Positions 16,496 through 25,789 of a stretch of 64,000 nucleotides of DNA are shown here, piece by piece. Source of the stretch: Paraburkholderia sejongensis (GTDB lineage Bacteria; Pseudomonadota; Gammaproteobacteria; Burkholderiales; Burkholderiaceae); contig NZ_JAJITD010000016.1 of the NCBI RefSeq assembly GCF_020880815.1, positions 62,001-126,000 on the forward strand, written 5' to 3'. The notes under the pieces were generated by a model. It was not told the origin of the DNA, ran no database searches, and saw nothing but the letters and a program-made list of their open reading frames with translations. Position 1 is the first letter of the stretch. Every line of letters starts with the position of its first letter. The translations under genes were made by a program, and so were the position numbers.

Positions 16496-16518
16496 CGCGC
16501 GGGCTGACGGTCCGCGCG
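16496..16518. terminator. GC hairpin between vanB and the acylase gene
   Basis: CGCGCGG and CCGCGCG form a perfect 7-bp stem around a 9-base loop, placed between two convergent stop codons. There is no T-run, so it may slow polymerase or stabilise 3' ends rather than act as a classic intrinsic terminator. Confidence 0.35.
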
Positions 16519-16520
16519 TG

Positions 16521-18995
16521 CTATTGCTTCGGCGTCGGCGCACCCGGCGAACTCAGCAATTGAATGCTCAACGCCGGATCGCGCTCGATCGCTTCTTCCG
16601 TGAACGGCATCGTCAGCCAACGTTGCGCGGCGTAATCGCGTGTGGCGTCGGCGTAGTGCGGCGAGGCCGGATCGTCGGACGCGGATGACGCGAGCAACGT
16701 GCGCGCGACGACTCCGTTTTCCGCGAACCGCACAATCTGCAGATACGTATCTCCGATCGGATTCACGTTCATCGAATAACCGCTCGCGTCGAACGGATGC
16801 GCGGCGCACGCGGCGGTGAAATAGCCGCCCGCGTCGCAACCGCCGAACAACGCAATTCGCTCGGCGTTACGCTGCACGTAGAGCGCCGCGCTGCGCGGCG
16901 CATCGAGCGCGAGGCCCGCGTGCTTCAGCGCCGCGATCGCATCGCGCAGCGTCGCGGCGAGTTTCACGGAATCTGCGGCGATACCGGCGGGCGTGGTCAG
17001 CGGCTGTGTGGGATCGAACTGCACCGCATACAGTTGCGCCGGTGCGATGGTTTGCAATCGCCGCCACCATTCATCCCAAAGCGTTGCGCCTGTCGCATCG
17101 GCCGCGGCGGTGTCGTCCCACGCGGCGAGCACCTTGCAGGCCGCGCGCAACTCTCCGTTCGACGGATCGGTCGGCATCGCCGCGAGCGCCTCGCTCTTGC
17201 ACACGCGATCGAGCGCCGGTTTCTTGAACAGCAACGCCGACATCGAACGGCTATCGAGTGCCGCAGCCCCTAGCGCATCGGCGGAAACGCCGTGCGGGTC
17301 GCGCTGCAATTGCGCGGCGATCGTATGGCCGAGCCGTGTGCGCAGCGATTGCGGCGTGCCGGTCGCGCCGGCGATTTGCGGCAAACCGCTCAGCGGCGCA
17401 GCCGGATTGCTGAGCCAGTAGCTGCCATTGAAATTACCGACATAGTCGCGCCGCAGCAGCGCCGGCATCTGCGCGACGGGCAGCGCACCGCGTTACACCG
17501 CGCCCGGCGCGTCGCGCCAGTCGCACTCGGCGCGCGAGCCGTCGAGAAACGGCACGCCCGGCACTTTCTGCGCGAAGGCCTGACCCGCCGGCGGCGTGCA
17601 ACGTCGTGCGAGTTCGTCGGGCACGTTCGGGATCGCGCCGATATCCGCATACCAGACGCGCGGATCGTCGCGCCCGATCGCGAGCGTGTTGACCCACGGC
17701 ATCGCCGCGTACTGCTTCTGAATCCGAATGAACTCGTCGAGCGAGTCCGCGCGGTTCCATGCGAGGAAGTTGTCGAACACGCGGAAATTGTCCGCGTTGA
17801 TGTCGCGCAGCGCGAACGCCTGCTCCGTATTCCATGCGAGCGCGGGCGACAGCATCGACAGATTCACGAGCGGGCCGAAGCGCGAACGGTACAGCGTGCG
17901 CGACACGGTGTGTAGCGAACCGTCGGCGGCGCGAACCTCGACGTCGATCCGCGTCGGCGTCATCGCTTCGGCCTGGCCGTCCACCAGATAGCGGGTCGGC
18001 GCGCCCGGCGCGAGCGCAAGCTGGAACAGTCCGAAGCGCTTCGCGGCTGACACCGTATGCGTCCATGCGACGTTGTCGTTAAAGCCGATCATGATCAGCG
18101 GCACGCCGAGAAAGGACGCGCCGGCGACGTTGAGCTTGCCCGGAATGGTCAGTTGAGCCTGGTAGAAGCGGTCGGGGCCGTCCCAGAACCAGTGCGGATT
18201 GCCAAGCAGCAGCGCACTGTCCGTATGGGTCGCGTCCGCGCCGAATGCGAGCGCGTTGCTGCCCAGGCCCGCGTGGCCGCCGAACTCGGCGAGCGGGGCG
18301 GCGAGCGCGAGTCGCGCGCTGGGTTCCGCCGGCTCGCTCAGCGCCCCGTGCGGGTGCGGTGAGCCGGCAGCCGGCGGGTGAGCGTTGGCGATCGAACCAA
18401 TGAAGCGGGTGGCGCCGCCGGCCAGATTCGCCGCGTACAGACGCCGGTACAAGTCCGCGTTATTAATCTTGCCGAGCCACGGTGCTGTCCGGCAAACCGC
18501 ATGCGCGCCCGCAAAGTCGCCGTGGGAGAGATCGGCAACGTAGCGGTTGTAACCGGCGGCGAAGCCATCGATCAGCGCGCGCATGTCGTCGCTCTGGCTG
18601 TTCCGGTAACGCGCGACGGCTGCATCGTCGACGATGAAGCGAAAGAAAAAATCCGCGTCGAGATTATTCGGTTGACCGAACGACGCTTCGGAGCTGGGCC
18701 GCGCATCCGCGCCAAAATACCGCGAGCGCTCGCCGCGATAGGTGACGAAGCTCTCGGCCATCGTGCACAGATTGTCTTGCGCCTGCGCGTAGCCGTATCC
18801 GTAGCCGAGGCTGCCCCAATCGGCGGCTTTGATATGCGCAATGCCGAGCGCGGTACGGCGGATTTCGGCCTGATAGGGACCGGTGTGCGAACGGGTGTCG
18901 GCATCGGTGCTCGCGCAGCTTTGCAGCACGGCGGCGACCGGTAGCGCTATTGCCAAGGCCGCGACGCGGCAGCGAAAAGAAACGTTCGAACGCAT
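16521..18995 (-). pseudogene. Penicillin/AHL acylase family gene interrupted by an in-frame TAA
   Basis: An N-terminal-nucleophile acylase (penicillin acylase, PvdQ/QuiP-like superfamily), 825 codons including the interruption. A signal with a possible lipobox (A-V-L-Q-S-C) opens the protein; the alpha-chain contains Y-G-Y-A-Q-A-Q-D-N-L-C; the autoprocessing site and nucleophile are G-L-G-S-N-A-L near residue 245, with the serine as nucleophile. The frame stops at TAA (17493-17495) after D-A-P-G-A-V and continues in the same frame with R-G-A-L-P-V-A-Q-M-P and the expected R-R-D-Y-V-G-N-F-N-G-S-Y-W-L-S-N motif to a normal end at 16521. So this is a nonsense codon, not a frameshift. A truncated 500-residue product would lack about half of the beta-chain. 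Read-through or a sequencing error are alternatives. Confidence 0.8.
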
Positions 18996-19210
18996 GGCCT
19001 GTTTTTCACGTTGACGTTGAGCGATCGCATCGAGCGCCGACTGGCCTCGCGCAATCGCGAGCTTAGCCGCTAAATGCGGCTGTCGCGCGCAAAGGTTGGC
19101 CGGCCGCTCGTTTCGGGCTTGAAACTGGCGCAGCGGTTACCGGCGCACTTGCCGCGCGAGTCGATTTCAGGTAAATGGTACGGCCTCCTGTCAACCACTA
19201 CCCGCATCGG

Positions 19211-19999
19211 ATGAATTCGACGCTTGCCGCCGCCGCCCCGGACTTCGATTTCCAGCCGCTCGCGATACCGCGTGCAGCCGCCGCCGGTGTCGAGGTCTTC
19301 TGCGTGACGTTCGATTTCACCGCGATGCTCGATCATCACGCGTTCGCGGTGCTGTCCGACACCGAGCGCGCGAAAGCCGCCCGCTATCTGCGCCACGAAG
19401 ACGCGGTGCGTCACGCGGCAACCCGCGTCGCGTTGCGCGAACTGCTGGCCGAACGAACCGGCATAGCGCCCGCGGTCTTGCGTTTCGAACAGGACGCGGC
19501 GGGACGGCCCCGGCTTGCCGGGAGCGCTGATCCGGCGCATCAGGCCGCTCACGCGTGGCCCGATTTCAACGTATCGCATTCCGGCCAGCACGCGCTGATC
19601 GCCCTCGCCGCACGGCGCAAAGTCGGCGTCGATATCGAGGTCGCGCGTCGCGACAAGAACTGGCAGGCGCTGACGCCGGCGGTGTTCGCGCCGCGCGACG
19701 AGGCGGCCGTGGCGGCTTTGCCGGACGAGCGTCGAGTTGCTGCGTTCTATGACATCTGGACTGCGAAAGAAGCGCTATTGAAAGCGCTGGGCGTTGGCAT
19801 CGGCGAGGGCATGACGTGGTTTTCCGTGCTCCACGACGACGATGACGGCGACGCTCGCGAGCCGCGCGTCGCGCTCGACGATCCGCGCGCGCGCAGCGGC
19901 GCCGCGCTGCTGCAACTCGACGCGGTATGGCTGCAGGTGCCGGCCGGTTACGCCGGCTGTGTCGCGTGGTCGCGCGCGACCGAGACGCCGCGGGCCTGA
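19211..19999 (+). CDS. 4'-phosphopantetheinyl transferase (Sfp type)
   Basis: About 262 residues with the family motifs F-N-V-S-H-S-G-Q-H (near 120), V-G-V-D-I-E-V-A-R-R (near 140) and W-T-A-K-E-A-L-L-K-A-L-G (near 185). The Asp/Glu pair of motif 2 and Glu of motif 3 bind magnesium; the enzyme attaches phosphopantetheine to carrier-protein serines. Sfp-type enzymes serve polyketide or non-ribosomal peptide synthesis, but none of those genes is in the window, so it acts in trans. The start is uncertain: ATG 19211 is used, ATG 19175 adds 12 residues; neither has a good ribosome site. A terminator follows. Confidence 0.88.
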   Translation: MNSTLAAAAPDFDFQPLAIPRAAAAGVEVFCVTFDFTAMLDHHAFAVLSDTERAKAARYLRHEDAVRHAATRVALRELLAERTGIAPAVLRFEQDAAGRPRLAGSADPAHQAAHAWPDFNVSHSGQHALIALAARRKVGVDIEVARRDKNWQALTPAVFAPRDEAAVAALPDERRVAAFYDIWTAKEALLKALGVGIGEGMTWFSVLHDDDDGDAREPRVALDDPRARSGAALLQLDAVWLQVPAGYAGCVAWSRATETPRA

Positions 20000-20024
20000 A
20001 CCGCCGCGTAACTTTCAACTTCCT

Positions 20025-20057
20025 GACCGCGCGGTAAGCCGGCGCGGTCTGCTTTTT
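20025..20057 (+). terminator. Rho-independent terminator after the phosphopantetheinyl transferase
   Basis: Eight-pair stem GACCGCGC/GCGCGGTC with a 9-base loop, then TGC and five T, 25 bp after the stop. Confidence 0.8.
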
Positions 20058-20134
20058 GCTCGACTTCTCGGGCGTCACATCGAGCGCAGGCGCCGGTGTG
20101 CGTGGTCACGCCGTCAGGTCCCGAGGAGCCGCCA

Positions 20135-21223
20135 GTGTCAGCAACGCCAACGTCCGCAACGTCAGCCCGGCGTGTATTGCGCGGCGCTCGCACGTTTGCG
20201 GTGACGGTCGCGTTGGCGTTCGCGTTGACGTTGCTACCGGCGTCAACGGTCTCTTCCGCCGAAGCGAGTCCCGCGGCTCCGCTCAACTACTTCCTGCACG
20301 CGGCCGGCCCCGCAGCCACGCCGACGATGTATCTCGGCTGGGTGTTCGCGGCGATCTCGACACTGGTCGCGCTGCTGATCGCGGGCCTGCTGATCGGCGC
20401 GCTGCTGCGCAAACGTCCGGCCGCGCCAGCGGAGGATCTGCACGCCGAAGCCGGCGGAATGCGCTGGATCTACGTCGGCACCGGCATATCGTCGGTCGTG
20501 CTGCTGGCGATGCTGGTCTACCTTCTGGTCACGCTCGAATCGGTCGCGTCGCCCGCCAGCTATCCGCAATTGACGATCACCGTGACCTCGTACGACTGGT
20601 GGTGGAAAGCCGACTACGGCGGCGATCCGAATCCGGCGCGTAACTTCAGTACCGCGAACGAAATCCATATCCCGGTCGGCGAGCCGGTCAAGATCCAGCT
20701 CAAAAGCGCGGACGTGATTCACACGTTCTGGGTCCCGCAACTCGCCGGCAAGACCGAGACGATTCCAGGCCAGACCAACGAGCAGTGGATTCAGGCCGAT
20801 CGTGCTGGCATCTATCGCGGGCAATGCTCGCAGTTCTGCGGCGCGCAGCACGCGCATATGGCGTTCGAAGTCGTCGCGCAGGACCCCGCCGCGTTTTCCG
20901 CGTGGCGCGACGCCCAGGGCCGCGCGGCCAGCGTACCCACGGGCGATGCCGCGGTCGCGGCCGGCAAGCATCTGTTCGACGAGCGCTGCGCCGGCTGTCA
21001 CGCGATTCGCGGCAGCGACGCCAACGGCCAGCAGGCCCCCGATCTGACCCATCTCGGTTCGCGCCGCACGCTCGCGGCCGGCATGCTCGCCAACACGCCC
21101 GATCATCTGCTCGACTGGATCCAGCACGCGCAGCAGATCAAACCCGATGGATTGATGCCCAGCATCGCGCTCAGCGCGAACGAGGCCGCCGCGTTGTCGG
21201 CGTATCTCGCGACGCTGCAGTGA
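20135..21223 (+). CDS. ctaC: Cytochrome c oxidase subunit II fused to cytochrome c
   Basis: A 362-residue caa3-type subunit II. After a signal (hydrophobic run ending S-S-A) come two membrane helices, the cupredoxin domain (S-Y-D-W-W-W-K near 150) and the CuA site: H in V-I-H-T-F-W-V-P and C-S-Q-F-C-G-A-Q-H-A-H-M near residues 229-239. A C-terminal cytochrome c domain follows with C-A-G-C-H near residue 285 and a methionine ligand in G-L-M-P. It accepts electrons on the periplasmic side. GTG 20135 is chosen because GAGGAG lies 6 bases upstream; the frame also has a GTG at 20096. First gene of a five-gene oxidase operon. Confidence 0.92.
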   Translation: MSATPTSATSARRVLRGARTFAVTVALAFALTLLPASTVSSAEASPAAPLNYFLHAAGPAATPTMYLGWVFAAISTLVALLIAGLLIGALLRKRPAAPAEDLHAEAGGMRWIYVGTGISSVVLLAMLVYLLVTLESVASPASYPQLTITVTSYDWWWKADYGGDPNPARNFSTANEIHIPVGEPVKIQLKSADVIHTFWVPQLAGKTETIPGQTNEQWIQADRAGIYRGQCSQFCGAQHAHMAFEVVAQDPAAFSAWRDAQGRAASVPTGDAAVAAGKHLFDERCAGCHAIRGSDANGQQAPDLTHLGSRRTLAAGMLANTPDHLLDWIQHAQQIKPDGLMPSIALSANEAAALSAYLATLQ

Positions 21224-21252
21224 CGCCCACCGCACGCATGGAGCCCTGTTCA

Positions 21253-23274
21253 ATGTCCGATCATCCGCTGCCCGCTTCGCCACCTGCCGCGTCACCCGTT
21301 TCGCCGCCCGCACTGCAACGCATTCCGGAGCGCGGCCGCGTCGAACCCGGCAGCGAGCAGGAAAAGCGCTTGCGCGAAATCTGGGAGACGGCACCGGGCT
21401 GGCGCGGCTGGCTTTCGACGGTCGATCACAAGGCGATCGGCTTGCGCTATCTGGTGACCGCATTCGCGTTTCTGCTGATGGGCGGCGTCGAAGCGCTGAT
21501 CATGCGGGTTCAGCTCGCGCGTCCGAACGCGACCGTGCTGACGCCGGAGCAGTACAACCAGTTGTTCACGATGCACGGCGTGACGATGATCTTCCTGTAC
21601 GCGCTGCCGGTGCTGTCGGGCTTCTCGAATTATCTGTGGCCGCTCGTGCTCGGCGCGCGCGACATGGCGTTTCCGCGTCTGAACGCGCTGTCGTACTGGG
21701 TGTTCCTGTTCGCCGGCATCTTCCTGTACGCGAGTTTTCCGAGCGGCCAGGCGCCGGACGCCGGCTGGTTCAACTACGTGCCGTTGTCGGGCCTGCAGTA
21801 CAGCACCGGCCCCAACATCGACGTGTACGCGCTCGGCATGGTGCTGCTCGGCATCTCGACGACGGTCGGCTCGATGAACTTCGTCGTCACGTTGCTGAGA
21901 ATGCGGGCACCGGGCATGTCGCTCGACCGCGTGCCGGTGCTGGTGTGGGGTACGTTGACCGCATCGGCTGGCAATCTGTTCGCGGTGCCGTCGGTGAGTC
22001 TCGCGTTTCTGATGCTGTGGATGGACCGCCGTATCGGCACGCACTTCTTCGACGTCCTCAATAGCGGCCGGCCGCTGCTATGGCAGCACCTGTTCTGGAT
22101 CTTCGCGCACCCGTGGGTCTACGTGGTGGTGCTGCCGGCGATGGGCATAGTCTCCGACGCGTTGCCGGTGTTCTGCCGGCGGCCGCTCGTTGGCTATGGG
22201 CCGGTCGCGCTGTCGACGGTCGCGACGATGGTGATCGGCTTCGCGGTGTGGATTCACCATATGTTCGCGACCGGCATTCCCGCGCTCGCGTTGTCGTTCT
22301 TCGGCGCGGCCAGCATGGTGATCGCGGTGCCGAGCGCGGTCGCGACGTTCGCGTGGATCGCGACGATCTGGACCGGGCGACCGGTTTTCCGCGTGCCGTT
22401 CCTGTTTTTCGCGGGCTTTGTGCTGCTGTTCGTGATCGGCGGGGTGTCGGGCGTGATGACGGCCGCGGTGCCGTTCGACTGGCAGCTGACCGACACGTAC
22501 TTCGTCGTCGCGCATCTGCACTACGTGCTGCTCGGCATCAACGTGTTTCCGGTGATCGGCGGCATTTACTTCTGGTTTCCGAAGTTCTCCGGCCGGATGA
22601 CCAGCGAGCGGCTCGGCAAGCTCGCGTTCTGGGTGCTGTTCGTCGGCTTCAATATCGCGTTCTTTCCGATGCATATCGCCGGCCTGCTCGGCATGCCGCG
22701 CCGCATGTACACGTATCCGGCCGATATGGGCTGGAATTCGCTCAACCTGATCACGTCGCTCGGCTCGTTTCTGTTCGCGGCCGGCGTGCTGCTGTTTCTG
22801 ATCGATATTGCGGTGAGCCTGAAACGCGGCAAGCTTGCCTGCGCCAATCCGTGGGATGCGCCGACCCTCGAATGGTCGGTCAGCTCGCCACCGCCGCCGT
22901 ATAACTTCGCCGTCGTGCCGACGGTCGCGAGCCGGCATCCGTTGTGGGAGGGCCGCGTCGAAGAGCCGGATGTGAGCGCGCAGACGCGCTCGCAATTGCG
23001 CGACGGCTATCTGCTCGCGCAAGGGCGTGAAGCGATGGGCACCACGCCGCTCGAAGCGAGCCCCGACATCATCCTGAAGATGCCCGAGGATTCCTACGCG
23101 CCGTTCTGGGTCGCGCTATTCGCGGCGCTGCTGTTCGCGGCGATGCAATTGACTGCGTGGCTGGTCGCCGGCGCGATGCTGGCCGGTTGCGCGGTGTCGA
23201 TCATCGCGTGGCTGTGGCCCGAGCGCGCGTTGATCCAGCGCGAGCCGGTCGCGGTCGAAAACGCGGGGGGCTGA
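21253..23274 (+). CDS. ctaD: Heme-copper oxidase subunit I, variant lacking canonical K-channel lysine
   Basis: A 673-residue subunit I with about 12 core helices plus two extra C-terminal ones. Heme and CuB ligands are all present: H108 (M-H-G-V-T-M), H286 with Y290 (H-P-W-V-Y), H335-H336 (W-I-H-H-M-F), H421 and H423 (V-A-H-L-H-Y). The D-channel entry motif A-R-D-M-A-F-P-R-L-N is kept. Two usual residues are missing: the glutamate of H-P-E-V-Y is Trp, and the region of the K-channel P-T-G-x-K reads P-S-A-V-A-T (360-365), so no lysine. The sequence before the histidine is I-F-A, so the A2-type Tyr-Ser is absent too. ATG 21253 follows GGAG with 9 bases spacing. Operon position is 29 bp after subunit II. 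Confidence 0.9.
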   Translation: MSDHPLPASPPAASPVSPPALQRIPERGRVEPGSEQEKRLREIWETAPGWRGWLSTVDHKAIGLRYLVTAFAFLLMGGVEALIMRVQLARPNATVLTPEQYNQLFTMHGVTMIFLYALPVLSGFSNYLWPLVLGARDMAFPRLNALSYWVFLFAGIFLYASFPSGQAPDAGWFNYVPLSGLQYSTGPNIDVYALGMVLLGISTTVGSMNFVVTLLRMRAPGMSLDRVPVLVWGTLTASAGNLFAVPSVSLAFLMLWMDRRIGTHFFDVLNSGRPLLWQHLFWIFAHPWVYVVVLPAMGIVSDALPVFCRRPLVGYGPVALSTVATMVIGFAVWIHHMFATGIPALALSFFGAASMVIAVPSAVATFAWIATIWTGRPVFRVPFLFFAGFVLLFVIGGVSGVMTAAVPFDWQLTDTYFVVAHLHYVLLGINVFPVIGGIYFWFPKFSGRMTSERLGKLAFWVLFVGFNIAFFPMHIAGLLGMPRRMYTYPADMGWNSLNLITSLGSFLFAAGVLLFLIDIAVSLKRGKLACANPWDAPTLEWSVSSPPPPYNFAVVPTVASRHPLWEGRVEEPDVSAQTRSQLRDGYLLAQGREAMGTTPLEASPDIILKMPEDSYAPFWVALFAALLFAAMQLTAWLVAGAMLAGCAVSIIAWLWPERALIQREPVAVENAGG

Positions 23275-23275
23275 G

Positions 23276-23917
23276 ATGAGCGACGCTGTCGATTTCGATT
23301 CACCCGCACAGGAGCCGATCTATACCCCGCGGCCCTTGCCGGTGGGCAGCGCGGGCGAGCGTTCGAGCGGGTGGTGGGGCTGCTTCACGCTGATCGCGAC
23401 CGAAGCGGCGCTGTTCGGCTATCTGATCTTCTCGTATCTGTATCTCGCGTCGCAAAGCCAGCAGCATTGGCCGCCGGAAGGATTGCCGAAGCTTGGCCTG
23501 GGCAGCGTGAATACGGTCATTCTGCTCAGCAGCAGCGTGTTCGTGTGGGGCTGCGAAAAGCTGGTGCGACGCAAGCGATTGCACTGGGCCGTCGCGTCGA
23601 TGGCGGCCGGCATCGTGCTCGGCTGCATCTTCATGGGCATTCAGTTGCGCGAATGGCACGAGCGTCCGTACAACCTGACCTCGCATCTCTACGGGTCGTT
23701 GTACTTCACGATTACCGGCTTTCACATGGCCCACGTCGCGGTCGGGATCGTCGTGCTGGCGCTGTTGCTGATCTGGACCGCGCTCGGCTATTTCGACGAC
23801 AAACGTTGCGCGGCGTTGTCGGTAGGCGGGCTTTACTGGCACTTCGTCGATATCGTCTGGCTGTTTATTTTCAGCACGCTGTATCTGACGCCTTATCTGT
23901 TTCGGGCGCTGTCATGA
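23276..23917 (+). CDS. ctaE: Cytochrome c oxidase subunit III family protein
   Basis: A 213-residue five-helix-type subunit III: G-W-W-G-C-F-T-L-I-A-T-E-A-A-L-F-G in the first helix, I-Q-L-R-E-W, Y-F-T-I-T-G-F-H-M-A-H-V (typical T-G-F-H-x-x-H-V) and G-G-L-Y-W-H-F-V-D-I-V-W-L-F-I-F at the end. It lacks the first two helices of seven-helix forms, as bacterial caa3/bo3-type subunits do. It starts 1 bp after the subunit I stop and overlaps the next gene by 4 bases. Confidence 0.92.
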   Translation: MSDAVDFDSPAQEPIYTPRPLPVGSAGERSSGWWGCFTLIATEAALFGYLIFSYLYLASQSQQHWPPEGLPKLGLGSVNTVILLSSSVFVWGCEKLVRRKRLHWAVASMAAGIVLGCIFMGIQLREWHERPYNLTSHLYGSLYFTITGFHMAHVAVGIVVLALLLIWTALGYFDDKRCAALSVGGLYWHFVDIVWLFIFSTLYLTPYLFRALS

Positions 23918-24327
23918 CGACGCAATCGGGCAGTCGCGTCGCGCCGCGCTATGTGCTGATCGCGCTGCTGGCCGCACCGTTCGCGTGGCTGGTGCAGATG
24001 ATGATCGCGGAGACGGTGGCCGCGCAGACCTGTTATCCGTACAACCATCCGCTCGGCACGCCGATCGTGTGGTGGATGCATCCGCTGCTGATCGGCGTCA
24101 GTGTGTTGTGTCTGCTGGCCGGCGCGTTCGGTAGCTGGGTCGCGGTGCGCAATCTGCGCCGGATTGCGCCGCTGAAGCGGGGCGCGCTTTTCGGCGAGCG
24201 TCGCACGCGCGCGGAACTCGACGGGTTCCTCGTGCATGTCGCCGCGATGAGCAGCGGGTTGTTTCTGTTCGCACTGATCGCGACGGATATCGCGGTCGCG
24301 CTCGTGTCGCCGTGCAGGTGGTGGTGA
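23914..24327 (+). CDS. Small three-helix membrane protein of the oxidase operon
   Basis: 137 residues with three hydrophobic segments: L-I-A-L-L-A-A-P-F-A-W-L-V-Q-M-M near 15, M-H-P-L-L-I-G-V-S-V-L-C-L-L near 55 and L-F-L-F-A-L-I-A-T-D-I-A-V-A-L near 120. Cysteines occur in T-C-Y-P-Y-N-H-P and at the C-terminal S-P-C-R. Its ATGA overlap with subunit III and TGATG junction with the following cytochrome place it firmly in the oxidase operon, where it may be an assembly or accessory subunit. I do not recognise the family; role inferred from position only. Confidence 0.75.
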   Translation: MTTQSGSRVAPRYVLIALLAAPFAWLVQMMIAETVAAQTCYPYNHPLGTPIVWWMHPLLIGVSVLCLLAGAFGSWVAVRNLRRIAPLKRGALFGERRTRAELDGFLVHVAAMSSGLFLFALIATDIAVALVSPCRWW

Positions 24328-25769
24328 TGACGAAGGCTAACCTGACGAAGAGGATGCTCGATGCGATTGTCGTGCGCTGCGGCCTGCGAGGCGGCGCGGT
24401 GGCATTGGCGATAGCAACGGTGATGGCCGCGGGCACGTGGGCGTGGATAAGCGCGGCAAATGCTGCGGCGGCCGGTGCTTCAGCTACGTCAGCCACTTCC
24501 AGCACTTCCAGCGCGCCGGTTACCGCCGACCCCGCCGACACAGCCCAGATCGCCCGCGGCGCCTACCTCGCGAAAGCCGCCGATTGCGCCGGCTGCCACA
24601 CGGCCGCGCCGCGCGTCCCGCATCCGGGCGCGAAGCCGGTCGCCACATCGCCGTTCGCCGGCGGTCTCGGCATGGGCTCGCCATTCGGCACGATCTACAC
24701 GTCGAACATCACGCCCGATCCGCGCTACGGCATCGGCCGCTACACCTACGACGAGTTCGCGCGAGCCATGCGCGACGGCATCGCGGCCGGCGGCAAACGA
24801 CTCTATCCGGCGATGCCGTTCCCATCGTTCGCGAAGATCAACGACGACGACATGCACGCGCTGTACGCGTACTTCATGCACGGCGTGCAGCCGGTCGCGG
24901 AGCCCGCACCGCAAACGCAGTTGCCGTTCCCCTTCAATCAACGCTGGCTGCTGATGTTCTGGGACTGGGCCTTCGCGCCGAAAGGCGTGTACAACGCGAA
25001 CGACAAACGCGACGCGCAATGGAATCGCGGCGCCTATCTCGTGCAATCGCTCGGCCATTGCGGCGCGTGCCACACGCCGCGCGGACCCGCGTACGAAGAG
25101 CGCGGTTATAACGAAAAGAGCTCGACGTATTTGACCGGCGGCACCAACGATCACTGGTTCGCACCGAACCTGACCGGCGACCCCGGCTCGGGACTCGGGC
25201 GCATTTCCGCCGCCGAGATCGCCGCATTTTTGAAACGAGGCCACGGCGGTGGACTGGTCACGTTCGGCAGCATGGTGCAGGTCGTCGAAGACAGCACGCA
25301 GTACTTGAGCGACGCCGACCTAGACGCGATCGCCGGCTATCTGAAGAGTTTGCCGGCGCGCACGCCGAGCGGCTATTTCAATGCGCGCTCGGAGGCCGCC
25401 CGGCAAACCGCGCAGGCATTAAAGACCGGCGAGGTGGAACGGCCCGGCGCCGGCATCTACGCATCGTTTTGCGCGCGTTGTCATCAGATGGATGGCGGCG
25501 GCGTGCCGAACAAGTATCCGCGGCTGGCGGGCAATCCGGCGGTGTTGTCCGCGTCGAGCGCATCGCTGGTGCGGCTGCTCGTGGAAGGCGGCGGTAGTCC
25601 GCACACGGAGACTGGACCGGAGCCGCGCAAGATGCCGCCGTTTGCCGGCAAGCTGACCGACACGGAAATGGCGCGCGTGCTGACTTTCGTTCGGAATACC
25701 TGGGGAAATGCGGCCGGGCCCGTTACTCCCAACGACGTGTCGAGTGTGCGCGGCGCATTGCATAAGTAA
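24327..25769 (+). CDS. Triheme membrane-anchored cytochrome c (alcohol/aldehyde dehydrogenase-type)
   Basis: A 480-residue cytochrome with an N-terminal hydrophobic signal/anchor, a short Ala/Ser/Thr linker and three c-heme sites: C-A-G-C-H at 87, C-G-A-C-H at 245 and C-A-R-C-H at 382. The arrangement and the motifs G-T-I-Y-T-S-N-I-T-P-D and M-P-F-P-S-F match the cytochrome subunit of periplasmic alcohol, gluconate or aldehyde dehydrogenases. No flavin or PQQ dehydrogenase gene is present beside it, and it is the last gene of the oxidase operon, so it probably collects electrons from separate periplasmic dehydrogenases and hands them to the CoxII heme. The ATG overlaps the upstream stop in TGATG. 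Confidence 0.88.
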   Translation: MTKANLTKRMLDAIVVRCGLRGGAVALAIATVMAAGTWAWISAANAAAAGASATSATSSTSSAPVTADPADTAQIARGAYLAKAADCAGCHTAAPRVPHPGAKPVATSPFAGGLGMGSPFGTIYTSNITPDPRYGIGRYTYDEFARAMRDGIAAGGKRLYPAMPFPSFAKINDDDMHALYAYFMHGVQPVAEPAPQTQLPFPFNQRWLLMFWDWAFAPKGVYNANDKRDAQWNRGAYLVQSLGHCGACHTPRGPAYEERGYNEKSSTYLTGGTNDHWFAPNLTGDPGSGLGRISAAEIAAFLKRGHGGGLVTFGSMVQVVEDSTQYLSDADLDAIAGYLKSLPARTPSGYFNARSEAARQTAQALKTGEVERPGAGIYASFCARCHQMDGGGVPNKYPRLAGNPAVLSASSASLVRLLVEGGGSPHTETGPEPRKMPPFAGKLTDTEMARVLTFVRNTWGNAAGPVTPNDVSSVRGALHK

Positions 25770-25789
25770 AGAGGCATGGACGCGCGCTG

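Noticed and set aside
16521..17468. A separate 315-residue gene for the acylase beta-chain end
   Set aside because: It is in the same frame as the upstream part and continues its motif order after one TAA; there is no ribosome site before ATG 17468, so it is better read as one interrupted gene.
19175..19210. Longer N-terminus of the phosphopantetheinyl transferase
   Set aside because: The AGG before ATG 19175 is only three bases away, too close for a ribosome site; kept as an alternative only.
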